The position numbers were made by a program, and so were the translations under genes. Positions 35,117-43,599 of a DNA stretch of 64,000 nucleotides are shown one piece after another; the first letter of the stretch is position 1; each line of letters opens with the position of its first letter. Below the pieces are notes generated by a model. That model had not been told where the DNA came from, made no database searches, and was given only the letters and a program-made list of their open reading frames with translations. The stretch covers positions 238,199 through 302,198 of the forward strand of contig NZ_PZKE01000002.1 of the NCBI RefSeq assembly GCF_003034965.1, in the 5' to 3' direction. This DNA comes from Fuscovulum blasticum DSM 2131 (lineage in GTDB: Bacteria > Pseudomonadota > Alphaproteobacteria > Rhodobacterales > Rhodobacteraceae).

Positions 35117-35884
35117 TCAGCCCTTGCGGACCAGCAGGTTCTTCGGACGGGCTGCCTCAGAGGCACGGAACAGGCTGAAGGTCTGGTTCATCAGCGAAGC
35201 CACCCCCGTCATCGACGCAATCCAGCGCTCCATCTCGGGGGTCCGCTCCACCTCGACCACCTGCACCGGGCGGTCCGGGCCATCGGCCTCGAACTGGCAA
35301 TAGAACAGCGGATCGCCGCGCTTCAGGATCAGATCCTTGGTGGTGTCATGCCATTCGAAGGCCCACATCAGCGGCCGCACCCAGGCATGAATCGGGAAAC
35401 GCCCGCCGAAAATCGTGCCGGGCAGCGGCACCGGCCGGTAATGGGCGAAGGAATCGATCTGGCTGATGTAGCAGACCTCTTCCGACACGAAGCAATAGCC
35501 CAGGCCAAGCTGCACCGTCGGCTTGTCGGGGTAGCGCCATTCGGCTTCGTTCACCAGATGCAGGATGCTGCCCAGCTTGCCCGACCGCACGCCGCCACGA
35601 TCACCCGCCCGGTTCACAAGCCGCGCCTGCCCCTTGTCATCGCGGGCAAAGCCGATGTGCAGATCATAGGGGCAGCGTACCAGAAAATAGCGGCTTTCCA
35701 GTTGCACAACACCCGGACAGCGCGATGCGGATTTGGAATGTCCCTTGTTGGCCCCCCGGAAACTGACCCGCTCCGGCGGGAACATCATGATCGAGGATTT
35801 GTCGTCATGATAGAACCAGCCCACGGTGACAGGGCCAGACTGGGGGCTGCCCTCGGGCCGCTCCAGCGTGATGTTGATGTCCAT
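35117..35884 (-). CDS. 255-residue protein of unknown function beside the RTX/Hint gene
   Basis: No signal peptide or membrane helix. It starts MDINITLERPEGSPQSGP and contains RYFLVRCPYDLHIGF, GTIFGGRFPIHAWVRPLMWAFEWH and RGDPLFYCQFEADGPDRPVQVV. The pattern of many beta strands suggests a beta-rich cytosolic protein. I do not recognise the family. It follows the RTX/Hint gene on the same strand with a terminator between, and is probably part of the same accessory block. Confidence 0.75.
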   Translation of the reverse strand: MDINITLERPEGSPQSGPVTVGWFYHDDKSSIMMFPPERVSFRGANKGHSKSASRCPGVVQLESRYFLVRCPYDLHIGFARDDKGQARLVNRAGDRGGVRSGKLGSILHLVNEAEWRYPDKPTVQLGLGYCFVSEEVCYISQIDSFAHYRPVPLPGTIFGGRFPIHAWVRPLMWAFEWHDTTKDLILKRGDPLFYCQFEADGPDRPVQVVEVERTPEMERWIASMTGVASLMNQTFSLFRASEAARPKNLLVRKG

Positions 35885-35922
35885 GGTCAGACCACTTCGT
35901 TAAGGCCACTCGTTCTGCACAA

Positions 35923-35956
35923 AGGCGGGAAGAGGGCGATTGCTCTCTTCCCGCCT
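35923..35956 (-). terminator. Terminator of the RTX/Hint gene
   Basis: A perfect 12-bp repeat, AGGCGGGAAGAG and CTCTTCCCGCCT, with a 10-base loop, lies 37 bases past the gene end. On the minus strand it is followed by TTGTG. It separates the gene from the unknown 255-residue protein gene. Confidence 0.8.
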
Positions 35957-35992
35957 CTGTCAGCAACAGGGGTTTACCGTTACCCGAAGACC

Positions 35993-38899
35993 TCAGGCAA
36001 CCTTCGAATTGCCCTTGCGGGCCACCCGTTCGGCAAACCGGCGGGCCGGACGGCCCGGCACCAGCAGGCGAACCGGCGCACGGCTGTTGTCAGGATCGGC
36101 GGCAAGACCCGGGAAGATCGTCAGGATTTCCTCCAGCGCCTCGGGGCTGACCGACTTCAGCGCCTCGGGGCCGGTGTGCAGGCTTTCCGTCGCCGCCCCG
36201 TTCGAGAACACCACCTCATGCGCATCGAACAGGAAGTGCCAGTAGGTCACTTCGGCCATGTCCTCGGCAACCTCGATGCCCGGAAGCGCCAGCAGATGCT
36301 TGGCCGCCATCAGCACCTCGGCCTCGCCGAACATGCGCTCTGCCACTTTCGACCGCACCAGCACGCGGTGCTGCGGCGAAACCACAAGGTCGGTTTCCGG
36401 CTGGTTGAGCCCCAGCGCCCCCGCACGGATGCGGATCGGGCGCAGGTTCGGCTGTGCGGCCAGATCCTCGGCCGTCAGATGACGCGACCCGATCCAGCGC
36501 ACCGGCTGATAGCCGTTGTCCAGCGTCAGCACGTCCATGCCGGCTGCCAGCGACTCGACCGCAACCTCGCCGTCTTCGGTCTTGATCAGGGTGCCCGTCG
36601 TGAAACAGGTGACGCCCGTGGTGTCAAAGTTCAGCGGGGCCGAACCGTTGACGGTCAGGCTGCCAGTGATGCCAAGTGCAGTCCGGTAGTCAACGCCGTT
36701 GATGATGCCGTCAACGACACCGTCTGCGGCGTCCTGGTTCAGCATGTCCAGCGCGTGCACGAAGGGCCCGCCGGAATCTCCAACGGTCGTGTCGTTGTAC
36801 CAGCTCGTCAGATCAACAAAGTCGTTGTTGCCCTGATTGGCGTCATCGTAAGGCCCGCCGCTGTCCACGCCGAAGTCGGTGATGATGTCGTTGCTGGCAC
36901 CGTCCCAGACAAAGATGTCATCGCCGGTGCCGCCGGTCAGCGTGTCATCGCCGGCATCGCCTTCCAGGTAGTCGTTGCCCGTGCCGCCCGACAGAGAGTC
37001 ATTGTCGGCACCGCCCCAAAGCACGTCATTTCCGACGTCGCCAGCCAGCGTGTCGCTGCCGGCATCGCCTTCAAGGTAGTCATCGCCAATACCACCCGAA
37101 AGCGTGTCGCTCCCGTCGCCGCCCCAGAGATTGTCATTCCCGGCGTCACCGCTGATGGTATCGTTCCCGACTTCGCCCTGAATAGCATCGTCATTGTCGC
37201 CGCCATACAGCGCATCGGCCCCGTCCCCGCCAAACAGCGTGTCGTTGCCTGCGTCGCCATAAACGATGTCGTCATTGTCGCCGCTGACAAGGTTGTCAGC
37301 GCCATCGCCGCCGGAAAGCGTGTCGTTGCCGGTTCCGCCGAAAAGCGTGTCATTTCCGGTATCGCCAGACAGGCTGTCGTCCCCGGCATCGCCCAGAACC
37401 TGGTCATTGTCGGCACCACCGAACAGCGTATCGTTTCCGTTGCCGCCAAAAACCGAGTCATTCCCGGCATCGCCGTACAGCGAATCCGACCCATCTTCAC
37501 CCCAAATTCGGTCGTTTTCGGCCCCACCATAGGCAAGATCATTGCCGCCGCCTGCCCAGATCCGGTCATTCCCCTCGTCACCGTAAAGGGAATCGTTCTG
37601 GCCGACGCTGGCGCTGGCGCCATCGCCAACTATGTCGTCATTGCCTACACCACCATAAACCAGATCGGCGCCGGCCTGCCCCTGGATATAGTCGTTGCCG
37701 CCATCGCCATAGATCGAATCGGCGCCATCAGCCAGGGTGTCAAGGCGCGCACCGACAATGTAGTCATTGTCGTCACCTCCATAAAGCAGGTCAGCCCCGA
37801 TCCCGCCAATCTCGGTGTCAGTACCCGCGCCTCCGTACATGGTGTTCGCGCCGGTGTCGGTATCGCCTGCTGAAATGTTGTCGTTGCCGATGCCGCCCTC
37901 GGCGTAATTGTCGCCAGCCCCGACCGAGATCGAGTCATTGCCGTCGCCGCCGAACATGGAATCGTTGCCATCTTGGCCATAAACGGAGTCGTCACCCGAG
38001 CCGCCGTAAAGCGAGTCATTGCCGATGCCGCCGTAAAGCGAGTCAGCCCCGGTCTCGCCAAACATGGTATCGTTGCCATCACCGCCGTCGAGCAGGTCAT
38101 TGCCGTCTGCGCCACTGCCCCCGTTGGCCTGCACATAGTCGTCGCCCGTGCCGCCGTACAGGGTATCAGAGCCTTCGTTGCCGTAGATACTGTCGTTGCC
38201 CGCATCACCATAGATCAGGTCGTTGTCCGTTCCGGCATCCCCCCCGGCACCGTTGTTGCCCAGCAGGTTATCATTGCCAGCTCCGCCATAGACGCTGTCA
38301 TTACCTCCACCGGCCGCGATGGTATCATTGCCGCCCACGCCCGCCCCGTCCGCACGGTCGCCGTAGATTGAATCATTGCCGATGCCACCGAAGACCAGGT
38401 CAGACCCTAGCTGCGCAAAGATCGTGTCATTGCCGTCGCCACCATAGATCTGGTCATTGCCCGTATCGGCCAGCGCGACGCTGTCCCCTTCGATGTAGTC
38501 GTCGCCGCCATCACCGAAGATCGAGTCAATCCCGTTGCCGCCGAACAGGGAATCGGTACCGGTTCCGCCCTGCATCTCATCACGGCCGTCGCCCCCGAAA
38601 AGGCGGTCGGCGCCAGAGCCGGAAGCCATGGTGTCGTTGCCGTCGCCGCCAAACATGGAATCGTTACCGGATGACGCCCCTTCATCCAAGACATCGTTAG
38701 ACCCGTTGCCGTAATACAGGTCGTTGCCGTTGCCACCGTAGATCCAGTCACCGTTGGCCGCCGCGTTCGACCCCGGGAACAGCACCCCGGTGCCGTTGCC
38801 TCCGGTCATGGTGTCGTTGCCATCCCGACCGAAGTAGCGGTTGTTGGTGTTGTCGTTGTTCCAGGTGTCGTTGCCGTTGGTTCCGGTAATGTCAGTCAT
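35993..38899 (-). CDS. RTX-repeat (calcium-binding) secreted protein with C-terminal Hint domain
   Basis: 968 residues. Residues about 1-680 are several dozen GGxGNDxxx nonapeptides of the RTX type that bind calcium as a beta roll after export. There is no N-terminal signal peptide, as usual for type I secretion. After a spacer comes a Hint domain starting at Cys765 (VTCFTTGTLIKTEDGEVAVESLAAGMDVLTLDNG), with DLVVSPQHRVLV and YWHFLFDAHEVVFSNG. Proteins of this build are common in Rhodobacterales; Hint domains self-cleave in other contexts, but cleavage here is not shown. No ABC exporter or membrane-fusion gene is adjacent. The DNA is strongly repetitive. Confidence 0.92.
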   Translation of the reverse strand: MTDITGTNGNDTWNNDNTNNRYFGRDGNDTMTGGNGTGVLFPGSNAAANGDWIYGGNGNDLYYGNGSNDVLDEGASSGNDSMFGGDGNDTMASGSGADRLFGGDGRDEMQGGTGTDSLFGGNGIDSIFGDGGDDYIEGDSVALADTGNDQIYGGDGNDTIFAQLGSDLVFGGIGNDSIYGDRADGAGVGGNDTIAAGGGNDSVYGGAGNDNLLGNNGAGGDAGTDNDLIYGDAGNDSIYGNEGSDTLYGGTGDDYVQANGGSGADGNDLLDGGDGNDTMFGETGADSLYGGIGNDSLYGGSGDDSVYGQDGNDSMFGGDGNDSISVGAGDNYAEGGIGNDNISAGDTDTGANTMYGGAGTDTEIGGIGADLLYGGDDNDYIVGARLDTLADGADSIYGDGGNDYIQGQAGADLVYGGVGNDDIVGDGASASVGQNDSLYGDEGNDRIWAGGGNDLAYGGAENDRIWGEDGSDSLYGDAGNDSVFGGNGNDTLFGGADNDQVLGDAGDDSLSGDTGNDTLFGGTGNDTLSGGDGADNLVSGDNDDIVYGDAGNDTLFGGDGADALYGGDNDDAIQGEVGNDTISGDAGNDNLWGGDGSDTLSGGIGDDYLEGDAGSDTLAGDVGNDVLWGGADNDSLSGGTGNDYLEGDAGDDTLTGGTGDDIFVWDGASNDIITDFGVDSGGPYDDANQGNNDFVDLTSWYNDTTVGDSGGPFVHALDMLNQDAADGVVDGIINGVDYRTALGITGSLTVNGSAPLNFDTTGVTCFTTGTLIKTEDGEVAVESLAAGMDVLTLDNGYQPVRWIGSRHLTAEDLAAQPNLRPIRIRAGALGLNQPETDLVVSPQHRVLVRSKVAERMFGEAEVLMAAKHLLALPGIEVAEDMAEVTYWHFLFDAHEVVFSNGAATESLHTGPEALKSVSPEALEEILTIFPGLAADPDNSRAPVRLLVPGRPARRFAERVARKGNSKVA

Positions 38900-39675
38900 G
38901 GGCGGGTCAACCTTTTAATTTTCGTGCCGTTCGCGGGCGATTACAGCCATTGCCATGGAAGGCTGGAAGTCCTGTTGCTGCGCCTGTGGCCGTTCAAGGG
39001 CGGGTGGGATTCAGGAGGGGCGGGAGGAGGGGTATCTTCTCGATAACTCGCCAGAAACGGGGGCTATGCCGCCCGACAAGGCCCGGATGCCGAACAGACA
39101 AACCATCTACAAAATCCAGAACCATCACGATCACAAACCCGATTCGCACATGTGGATATGATCCACTAAGTTACTTCACCTATGCACCATACCACTGGCG
39201 AAACGTCAAGCGTTTCACGTCACACAAAACACCCCACGACACGCATAACATTTCACGACACATCAAGACGTTAGAAGTGCCGCGCCACAACACCGGCGCC
39301 CGGCCAGGCATCGTGCACGATATGGCGAAATTTCTTCCCAATCAGCCCCATGAGCGCCGTTCATTTTTCCCAAACGGAAGCTGAAATACCAAATATCGGC
39401 CATATCGGAACCACAGACCAAGGCAGGCACGGCGCACCCGTTGCGCAGCCGGTCATGCTTCAAAATGCGACAACTGACGAAACATCCGGCGTCACGCGAC
39501 AGGACGCCCGCCATCCCTGTCAGGCCAGCCGATACAGGCCATGAGACAGTTCATGCCCGTCGCACTTAGGTGAATTTCGCCATACCCGGCCCGCAAACGC
39601 GGGTTCTGCCCGGCGCCGCGCGGGCAAGAGCCTGCGCCACAACGGACCGCGAAGACATATGATGTGGGGGAAGAG
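38900..39675. other. Long relatively AT-rich non-coding region upstream of the RTX/Hint gene
   Basis: About 780 bases with no convincing gene on either strand. AAAAGGTTG, 6 bases before the RTX ATG, is its likely ribosome site. A candidate control region at 39200-39262 holds an inverted repeat GAAACG-TCAAG-CGTTTC and two copies of TTTCACGWCACA 38 bases apart. ATATCGG is repeated at 39393 and 39402. Composition differs visibly from the flanks. Confidence 0.6.
39200..39216. promoter_or_regulatory. Possible operator in the RTX upstream region
   Basis: GAAACG-TCAAG-CGTTTC, a 6-bp perfect inverted repeat. The direct repeats TTTCACGTCACA (39213-39224) and TTTCACGACACA (39251-39262) lie next to it. 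The regulator is unknown. Confidence 0.35.
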
Positions 39676-39752
39676 TGGTACCGACTCCCCGGCTCGAACG
39701 GGGGACCCCCAGATCCACAATCTGGTGCTCTAACCAACTGAGCTAAGCCGGC
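39676..39752 (-). tRNA. tRNA-His (GTG) lacking G-1:C73
   Basis: The full cloverleaf can be folded: acceptor GCCGGCT/AGTCGGT, D-arm GCTCAGTTGGTTAGAGC, anticodon stem CCAGA/TCTGG with loop TTGTGGA, T-arm CCCCG-TTCGAGC-CGGGG, and encoded CCA at the 3' end (39676). The anticodon is GTG. The discriminator base is A73, and the base before position 1 is T. This matches the known alphaproteobacterial tRNA-His variant, which lacks the usual extra 5' G. Confidence 0.95.
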
Positions 39753-39869
39753 ACTCGGGGCGGCATTTACGCGCCCCCGCCCGCGATTGCAAGAGGCGGA
39801 TTTCAGCAGCAGGATTGCAGAATGGCCGCGCCCGCGCTAGGCGCTGGGGTCACAGGCCGGAGGACCGCC

Positions 39870-40079
39870 ATGAGCATCAACAAGCAAAGCGACATCGCCG
39901 CCAACATCCAGATCGGTCCCACCGATCAGGGCATGGTGCGCATCTATATCGAGGCCGATGGCGGCATCGAACTGCCGCTCGACTTCGCCCCGGAAGAGGC
40001 CGAGGACATCGCCGAAGAACTGCGCGCCGCCGCCGAGGCCGCCCGCGCCGTGGCCGAAGGCAAGGGCCGCCGCCGGTAA
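39870..40079 (+). CDS. DUF6324 small acidic protein
   Basis: 69 residues from the ATG at 39870 with GGAGGA upstream. MSINKQSDIAANIQIGPTDQ, then MVRIYIEADGGIELPLDFAPEE and a charged Ala/Glu helix ending GKGRRR; I recognise it as DUF6324. Function unknown. It is 60 bases before the peptidase gene and may be co-transcribed with it. Confidence 0.8.
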   Translation: MSINKQSDIAANIQIGPTDQGMVRIYIEADGGIELPLDFAPEEAEDIAEELRAAAEAARAVAEGKGRRR

Positions 40080-40139
40080 CCGCCCCTTGCCGCCGCCGCG
40101 CCGCTGCCTAGACTGCCCGCATCAGCAGGAGGCACGGCC

Positions 40140-41513
40140 ATGACGTGGCAAGACTACCTGGATCGCGAACAGCCGCGGTTCGTGGATGAGTTGCTTGAGT
40201 TCATCCGCATCCCCTCGGTCTCGGCCAAGCCCGAGAACATGGCCGATGTGCGCCGCGCGGCCGACTGGGTTGCCGCGCGCCTGACCGCCGCCGGGGCCGA
40301 GAACGCCGAGGTTCTGCCAACCGCCGGCCACCCGGTCGTGTGCGCCGACTGGCTACATGCCGGGGCCGACAGGCCCACGATCCTGATCTACGGCCATTTC
40401 GACGTTCAGCCCGCCGAACCCTTCGATCTGTGGACCACGCCGCCTTTTGACCCGCAGGTCCGCGACGGGCGCGTCTGGGGCCGGGGCGCCTCGGATGACA
40501 AGGGCGGGATGCTGATCCCGATCCTTGCCTTCGAAGCAATACTGCGCAGCCAGGGCAGCCTGCCGGTGAACGTGAAGTTCTTCTTCGAGGGGCAAGAGGA
40601 AATCGGTTCGCCCGACCTGCCGCCCTTTGTGGCGGCCCAGGCCAACCGGCTGAAGGCCAACATGATCTTTTCCGCCGACGGCCTGCAATGGGCACCCGAT
40701 CAGCCGCTGGTGCTGGAAGGGCTGAAGGGGCTGGTCTCGCTGGAAATCACCCTGCGCGGCCCGCGGTCGGACCAGCATTCCGGCCTGCATGGCGGCGGCA
40801 TCGCCAATCCGGCGCTGGCGCTGGCGCAGGTGCTGGCCGGGCTCAAGGCGCCGGACGGCACGGTTCTGGTCAACGGCTTTTATGACGATGTGCTGCCGCT
40901 GACCGAGGCGGATCGGGCCGCCATCGCCCGTATTCCCTATGACGAAGCCGCCTATCTGGCCGAAACCGGCGCGCCTGCGGCGGTTGGCGAGCCGGGCTAT
41001 TCCACCCGCGAACGGCTTTGGGCGCGGCCCACGCTGGATGTGAACGGCCTCACCTCGGGCTGGCAGGGCGCCGGCACCAAGACCGTGCTGCCGGCCGAGG
41101 CGCGGGCCAAGATCACCTGCCGTCTGGTCGCCACGCAATCGCCCGAACGGGTATTCGCGGCGATCCGCGATCATGTTCTGGCCCATCTGCCCCCCGGCGT
41201 GACGGCCGAGGTGACGCAGAACCCCGGCCGGGCCGATCCGTTCCTTCTGCCCCCCGGCCACAACGCCACCGCAATTGCCGGCAACGTGCTGCGGCAGGTC
41301 TATGGGCGCGAACCCTATCGCACGCGGATGGGCGGCTCGATCCCGGTGATGACCACCCTGCTGGAACATCTGGGGGTGCATGGCGTGATGTTCGGCTTCA
41401 GCCATGACGATGAAAACCTGCACGCCCCGGACGAATTCTTCCGTCTCGATGCCTTCCGCCGCGGCCAGACCGCCTATGGCAAGCTGTTCGAGGCGCTTGG
41501 CAGCGCGGGCTGA
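40140..41513 (+). CDS. M20/M28-type metallopeptidase (dipeptidase)
   Basis: 457 residues, M20 family. Zinc ligands appear as GHFDVQP (His, Asp), RGASDDKGG (bridging Asp), EGQEEIGS (Glu pair) and, near the C-terminus, FSHDDENLHAPDE (His). The dimerisation domain lies between (DQHSGLHGG). These enzymes hydrolyse dipeptides or N-acyl amino acids. AGGAGG precedes the ATG. Its last 40 bases overlap the convergent adenylate-forming enzyme gene. Confidence 0.93.
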   Translation: MTWQDYLDREQPRFVDELLEFIRIPSVSAKPENMADVRRAADWVAARLTAAGAENAEVLPTAGHPVVCADWLHAGADRPTILIYGHFDVQPAEPFDLWTTPPFDPQVRDGRVWGRGASDDKGGMLIPILAFEAILRSQGSLPVNVKFFFEGQEEIGSPDLPPFVAAQANRLKANMIFSADGLQWAPDQPLVLEGLKGLVSLEITLRGPRSDQHSGLHGGGIANPALALAQVLAGLKAPDGTVLVNGFYDDVLPLTEADRAAIARIPYDEAAYLAETGAPAAVGEPGYSTRERLWARPTLDVNGLTSGWQGAGTKTVLPAEARAKITCRLVATQSPERVFAAIRDHVLAHLPPGVTAEVTQNPGRADPFLLPPGHNATAIAGNVLRQVYGREPYRTRMGGSIPVMTTLLEHLGVHGVMFGFSHDDENLHAPDEFFRLDAFRRGQTAYGKLFEALGSAG

Positions 41514-42778
41514 CCGCCCCCCGCCGGCCAGCGGTTTTCAACCCGTCGCAGCTTGCGGCCGGGATCAAATCCAAGCGGCGCGCGGCGCAAGCTGACGGTT
41601 ACCGCAAGGCCCCGACGGGCGGTCTGCGCCTGCAGCGCCGCCCGCGCAGCCTGTGCCGAAGGCGCGGGCACCTCGGGCGGCAGGATCAGCACCAGCCCGT
41701 CGCGCGCCTCGCGCCAGATGCGGAAATCGGTGATGTCGCGCGCCGCATCCAGCACCGCATTGCGCAGCACATCGGGCGTGACCAGAACCGCCGTGCCATC
41801 GGCCCTGTCAAAGGTGAAACTGTCGTCCATCCGCCCCACCACCTCCTCCACCACGCGCAGGGGTGATCCGCAGGGGCAGGCGTGGGGCGACAGGCGCAGC
41901 AGGTCGTTCATGCGGTAGCGCGCCATGATCTGGAAGCGGCGGCGAAAGCCGGTGATCAGCGGCGTCACCAGCCCGTCACCCACCGGCAGGAATTCGAAAT
42001 GAACCGAATCCTCGGCCAGATGCAGCCGCCCCTGCGGGCAGGTCACGGCAAACAACCCCTCGGTCGCCATGTAGATCTGGCCCAGCGGCAGGCTGAACCG
42101 CGCCTCGATCACCGCGCGGTCGATCGGGTCCAGCGTCTCGGCCCCCGAATACAGCCGGCGCGGCGACAGGGGCAGCGGCAGTTCGGCCAGCCGGCGCAGC
42201 ACGCGCGGCGGCGCGATCACGCAGGTCGGCGCAAAGGCCGCCAGCCGGTCGGCCCAGCTTTCGACCCCCTGCCCCAGATCGAAGAACTGCAGCTTCAGGC
42301 GCCGGGTGCGCCCGGCGCTGTCATACAGGGCCGAGGCTTGCGGCAGGATCACCGCCACCCGTTCGGGCTGCCACAGAAAGCCGGGCACGGTCTTGGCCAG
42401 CATGGTGCCCACCCAGCGGGCCTGCTCTTCCGGCGTCACGGCATAAAGCATCCGGTTGCCGCTGGTGCCGGTGCTGGCCCCGATGCTGACAGCGCCAATC
42501 CGGCCCGGCCCGGCAAAGGCCTGCCAGCCCTGTTCCGCAGTGATGCCGCCGCGGTTGAAATCCTGAAACCGGGCCATGACCATGGCCTTGTCGATCACCG
42601 GCAGGTCGTGCAGGCGACGCGGCGCATCGGCGTAAAACGCCACGCGGGGCAGGTCGCGGGCCAGCCAGCGGTCAAGCTGCCGCTTCTGCCACGCCTCGAA
42701 CCGCGCCCGGCCCTGCCCCGCCCGACTGGCCCAAAGCGTGCCGGCGAACCCGGCAACGGCTGGCCAGATCGCGGTCAT
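41474..42778 (-). CDS. Adenylate-forming enzyme, F390 synthetase/phenylacetate-CoA ligase-like
   Basis: 434 residues, start ATG 42778. The PaaK-type adenylation motifs are present: the ATP loop SIGASTGTSGNRMLY (about 98-112), IYMATEGLFAV (the YxxTE motif) and the hinge region VVGRMDDSFTFDRADG. Cysteine pair HACPCGSPLR resembles a zinc site seen in the F390-like branch. Enzymes of the class activate a carboxylate with ATP and pass it to CoA or another nucleophile. It overlaps the previous gene by 4 bases and is last in the four-gene cassette. Upstream in-frame sequence (to 43009) is not part of the domain. Confidence 0.85.
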   Translation of the reverse strand: MTAIWPAVAGFAGTLWASRAGQGRARFEAWQKRQLDRWLARDLPRVAFYADAPRRLHDLPVIDKAMVMARFQDFNRGGITAEQGWQAFAGPGRIGAVSIGASTGTSGNRMLYAVTPEEQARWVGTMLAKTVPGFLWQPERVAVILPQASALYDSAGRTRRLKLQFFDLGQGVESWADRLAAFAPTCVIAPPRVLRRLAELPLPLSPRRLYSGAETLDPIDRAVIEARFSLPLGQIYMATEGLFAVTCPQGRLHLAEDSVHFEFLPVGDGLVTPLITGFRRRFQIMARYRMNDLLRLSPHACPCGSPLRVVEEVVGRMDDSFTFDRADGTAVLVTPDVLRNAVLDAARDITDFRIWREARDGLVLILPPEVPAPSAQAARAALQAQTARRGLAVTVSLRRAPLGFDPGRKLRRVENRWPAGGGQPALPSASNSLP

Positions 42779-43599
42779 CGGGCGACCGCAGGCAGATCGA
42801 AGGGCGTGTCTTCCGGCTGGTGGCACAGCACCACCTGCCCGCCCGCCCGCGCAAAGGCCGCCACCTGCGCGGTCGTGACCTCCCAGGCGGCCCGATCCTC
42901 GGCCACGGCGCGGGCCGGATAGCCGGGGGCACGGCCCGGCTCCAGCGCCTGCACCCGCCATTGCACATCGCAGGCATAAAGCAGCGGCGGCGCGAGATGC
43001 GGGAAACACAGGCCGAAATGCCCCTCGGCATGGCCGGGCAGGTCCATCGCCAGCACCGACCCGTCACCGAACAGATCGCTGCCATCGGGCAGGCCCAGCG
43101 GGGCCGCAACGCGCGGCAGGCTGTCAATGTCGGTGCAGCGGTCCATCAGGCCGGGGGGCAGCAGTTCGGGAAAGATGCCCCGATGCAGGTTCGCAAAGCG
43201 CGACCGGCCCAGCGTGGCGGCCAGCACCGCGCGCCGGGTCAGGATGCGCGCCTGCGGAAATTCGTCCAGCCGGGCGACATGATCGGCATGAAGATGCGTC
43301 AGGATCACCAGCCGCACATCCGCCGGCGTGAACCCCATCCGCGCCAGCACCGCCTGCGGCGCCTGATCTTCCACAAGCATCGGCCGCAGGACGGTGGAAT
43401 ACAGCCGCAGCGTCAGGCTGCGCCCCGGCGCTGCCGTCACCTGCGGGCCATAGCCGGTGTCAATCAGCACCGGCCCGTGAACCGGGTGGACAAGCACGCC
43501 ATAGCGCACCTTCAGCACCACCCGCCCCGGCGGCGCCTTGCGCAGCACCAGCCGGCCGTTCACGGTGACAGTCGCGCTGTTGGGAAAAACCGGCTTCAT
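42775..43599 (-). CDS. Metallo-beta-lactamase-fold hydrolase
   Basis: 274 residues. The zinc motif HxHxDH is at 102-107 (THLHADHVARL). LIDTGYGPQ, a later MDLPGHAEGHFGL (His ligand region) and LLYACDVQW (bridging Asp) complete the di-zinc site, and VVLCHQPEDTPF supplies the last His. The layout resembles lactonase and thioesterase branches (AHL lactonase-like). In this cassette it could hydrolyse a lactone or thioester intermediate; that is inference. Its start overlaps the epimerase stop by 4 bases, and its stop overlaps the next start by 4. Confidence 0.9.
   Translation of the reverse strand: MKPVFPNSATVTVNGRLVLRKAPPGRVVLKVRYGVLVHPVHGPVLIDTGYGPQVTAAPGRSLTLRLYSTVLRPMLVEDQAPQAVLARMGFTPADVRLVILTHLHADHVARLDEFPQARILTRRAVLAATLGRSRFANLHRGIFPELLPPGLMDRCTDIDSLPRVAAPLGLPDGSDLFGDGSVLAMDLPGHAEGHFGLCFPHLAPPLLYACDVQWRVQALEPGRAPGYPARAVAEDRAAWEVTTAQVAAFARAGGQVVLCHQPEDTPFDLPAVAR

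Noticed and set aside
35348..37873. An 841-residue open frame on the plus strand
   Set aside because: It is the antisense of the RTX repeats; its Val/Ile/Ala-rich repeats only mirror the GGxGND codons, and no start signal is seen.
36850..38880. Possible CRISPR-like array, because of the many short repeats
   Set aside because: Repeats are in-frame 27-base units coding for RTX nonapeptides, with no constant spacers and no cas genes.
38950..39384. A 144-residue plus-strand frame in the long gap
   Set aside because: Odd composition, no Shine-Dalgarno sequence and no recognisable motif; it is probably a chance frame in AT-rich DNA.
39676..39752. tRNA-His with normal G-1:C73 ends
   Set aside because: Shifting the acceptor by two bases to create G-1 breaks the 7-bp stem spacing and loses the encoded CCA; the A73 form folds better.
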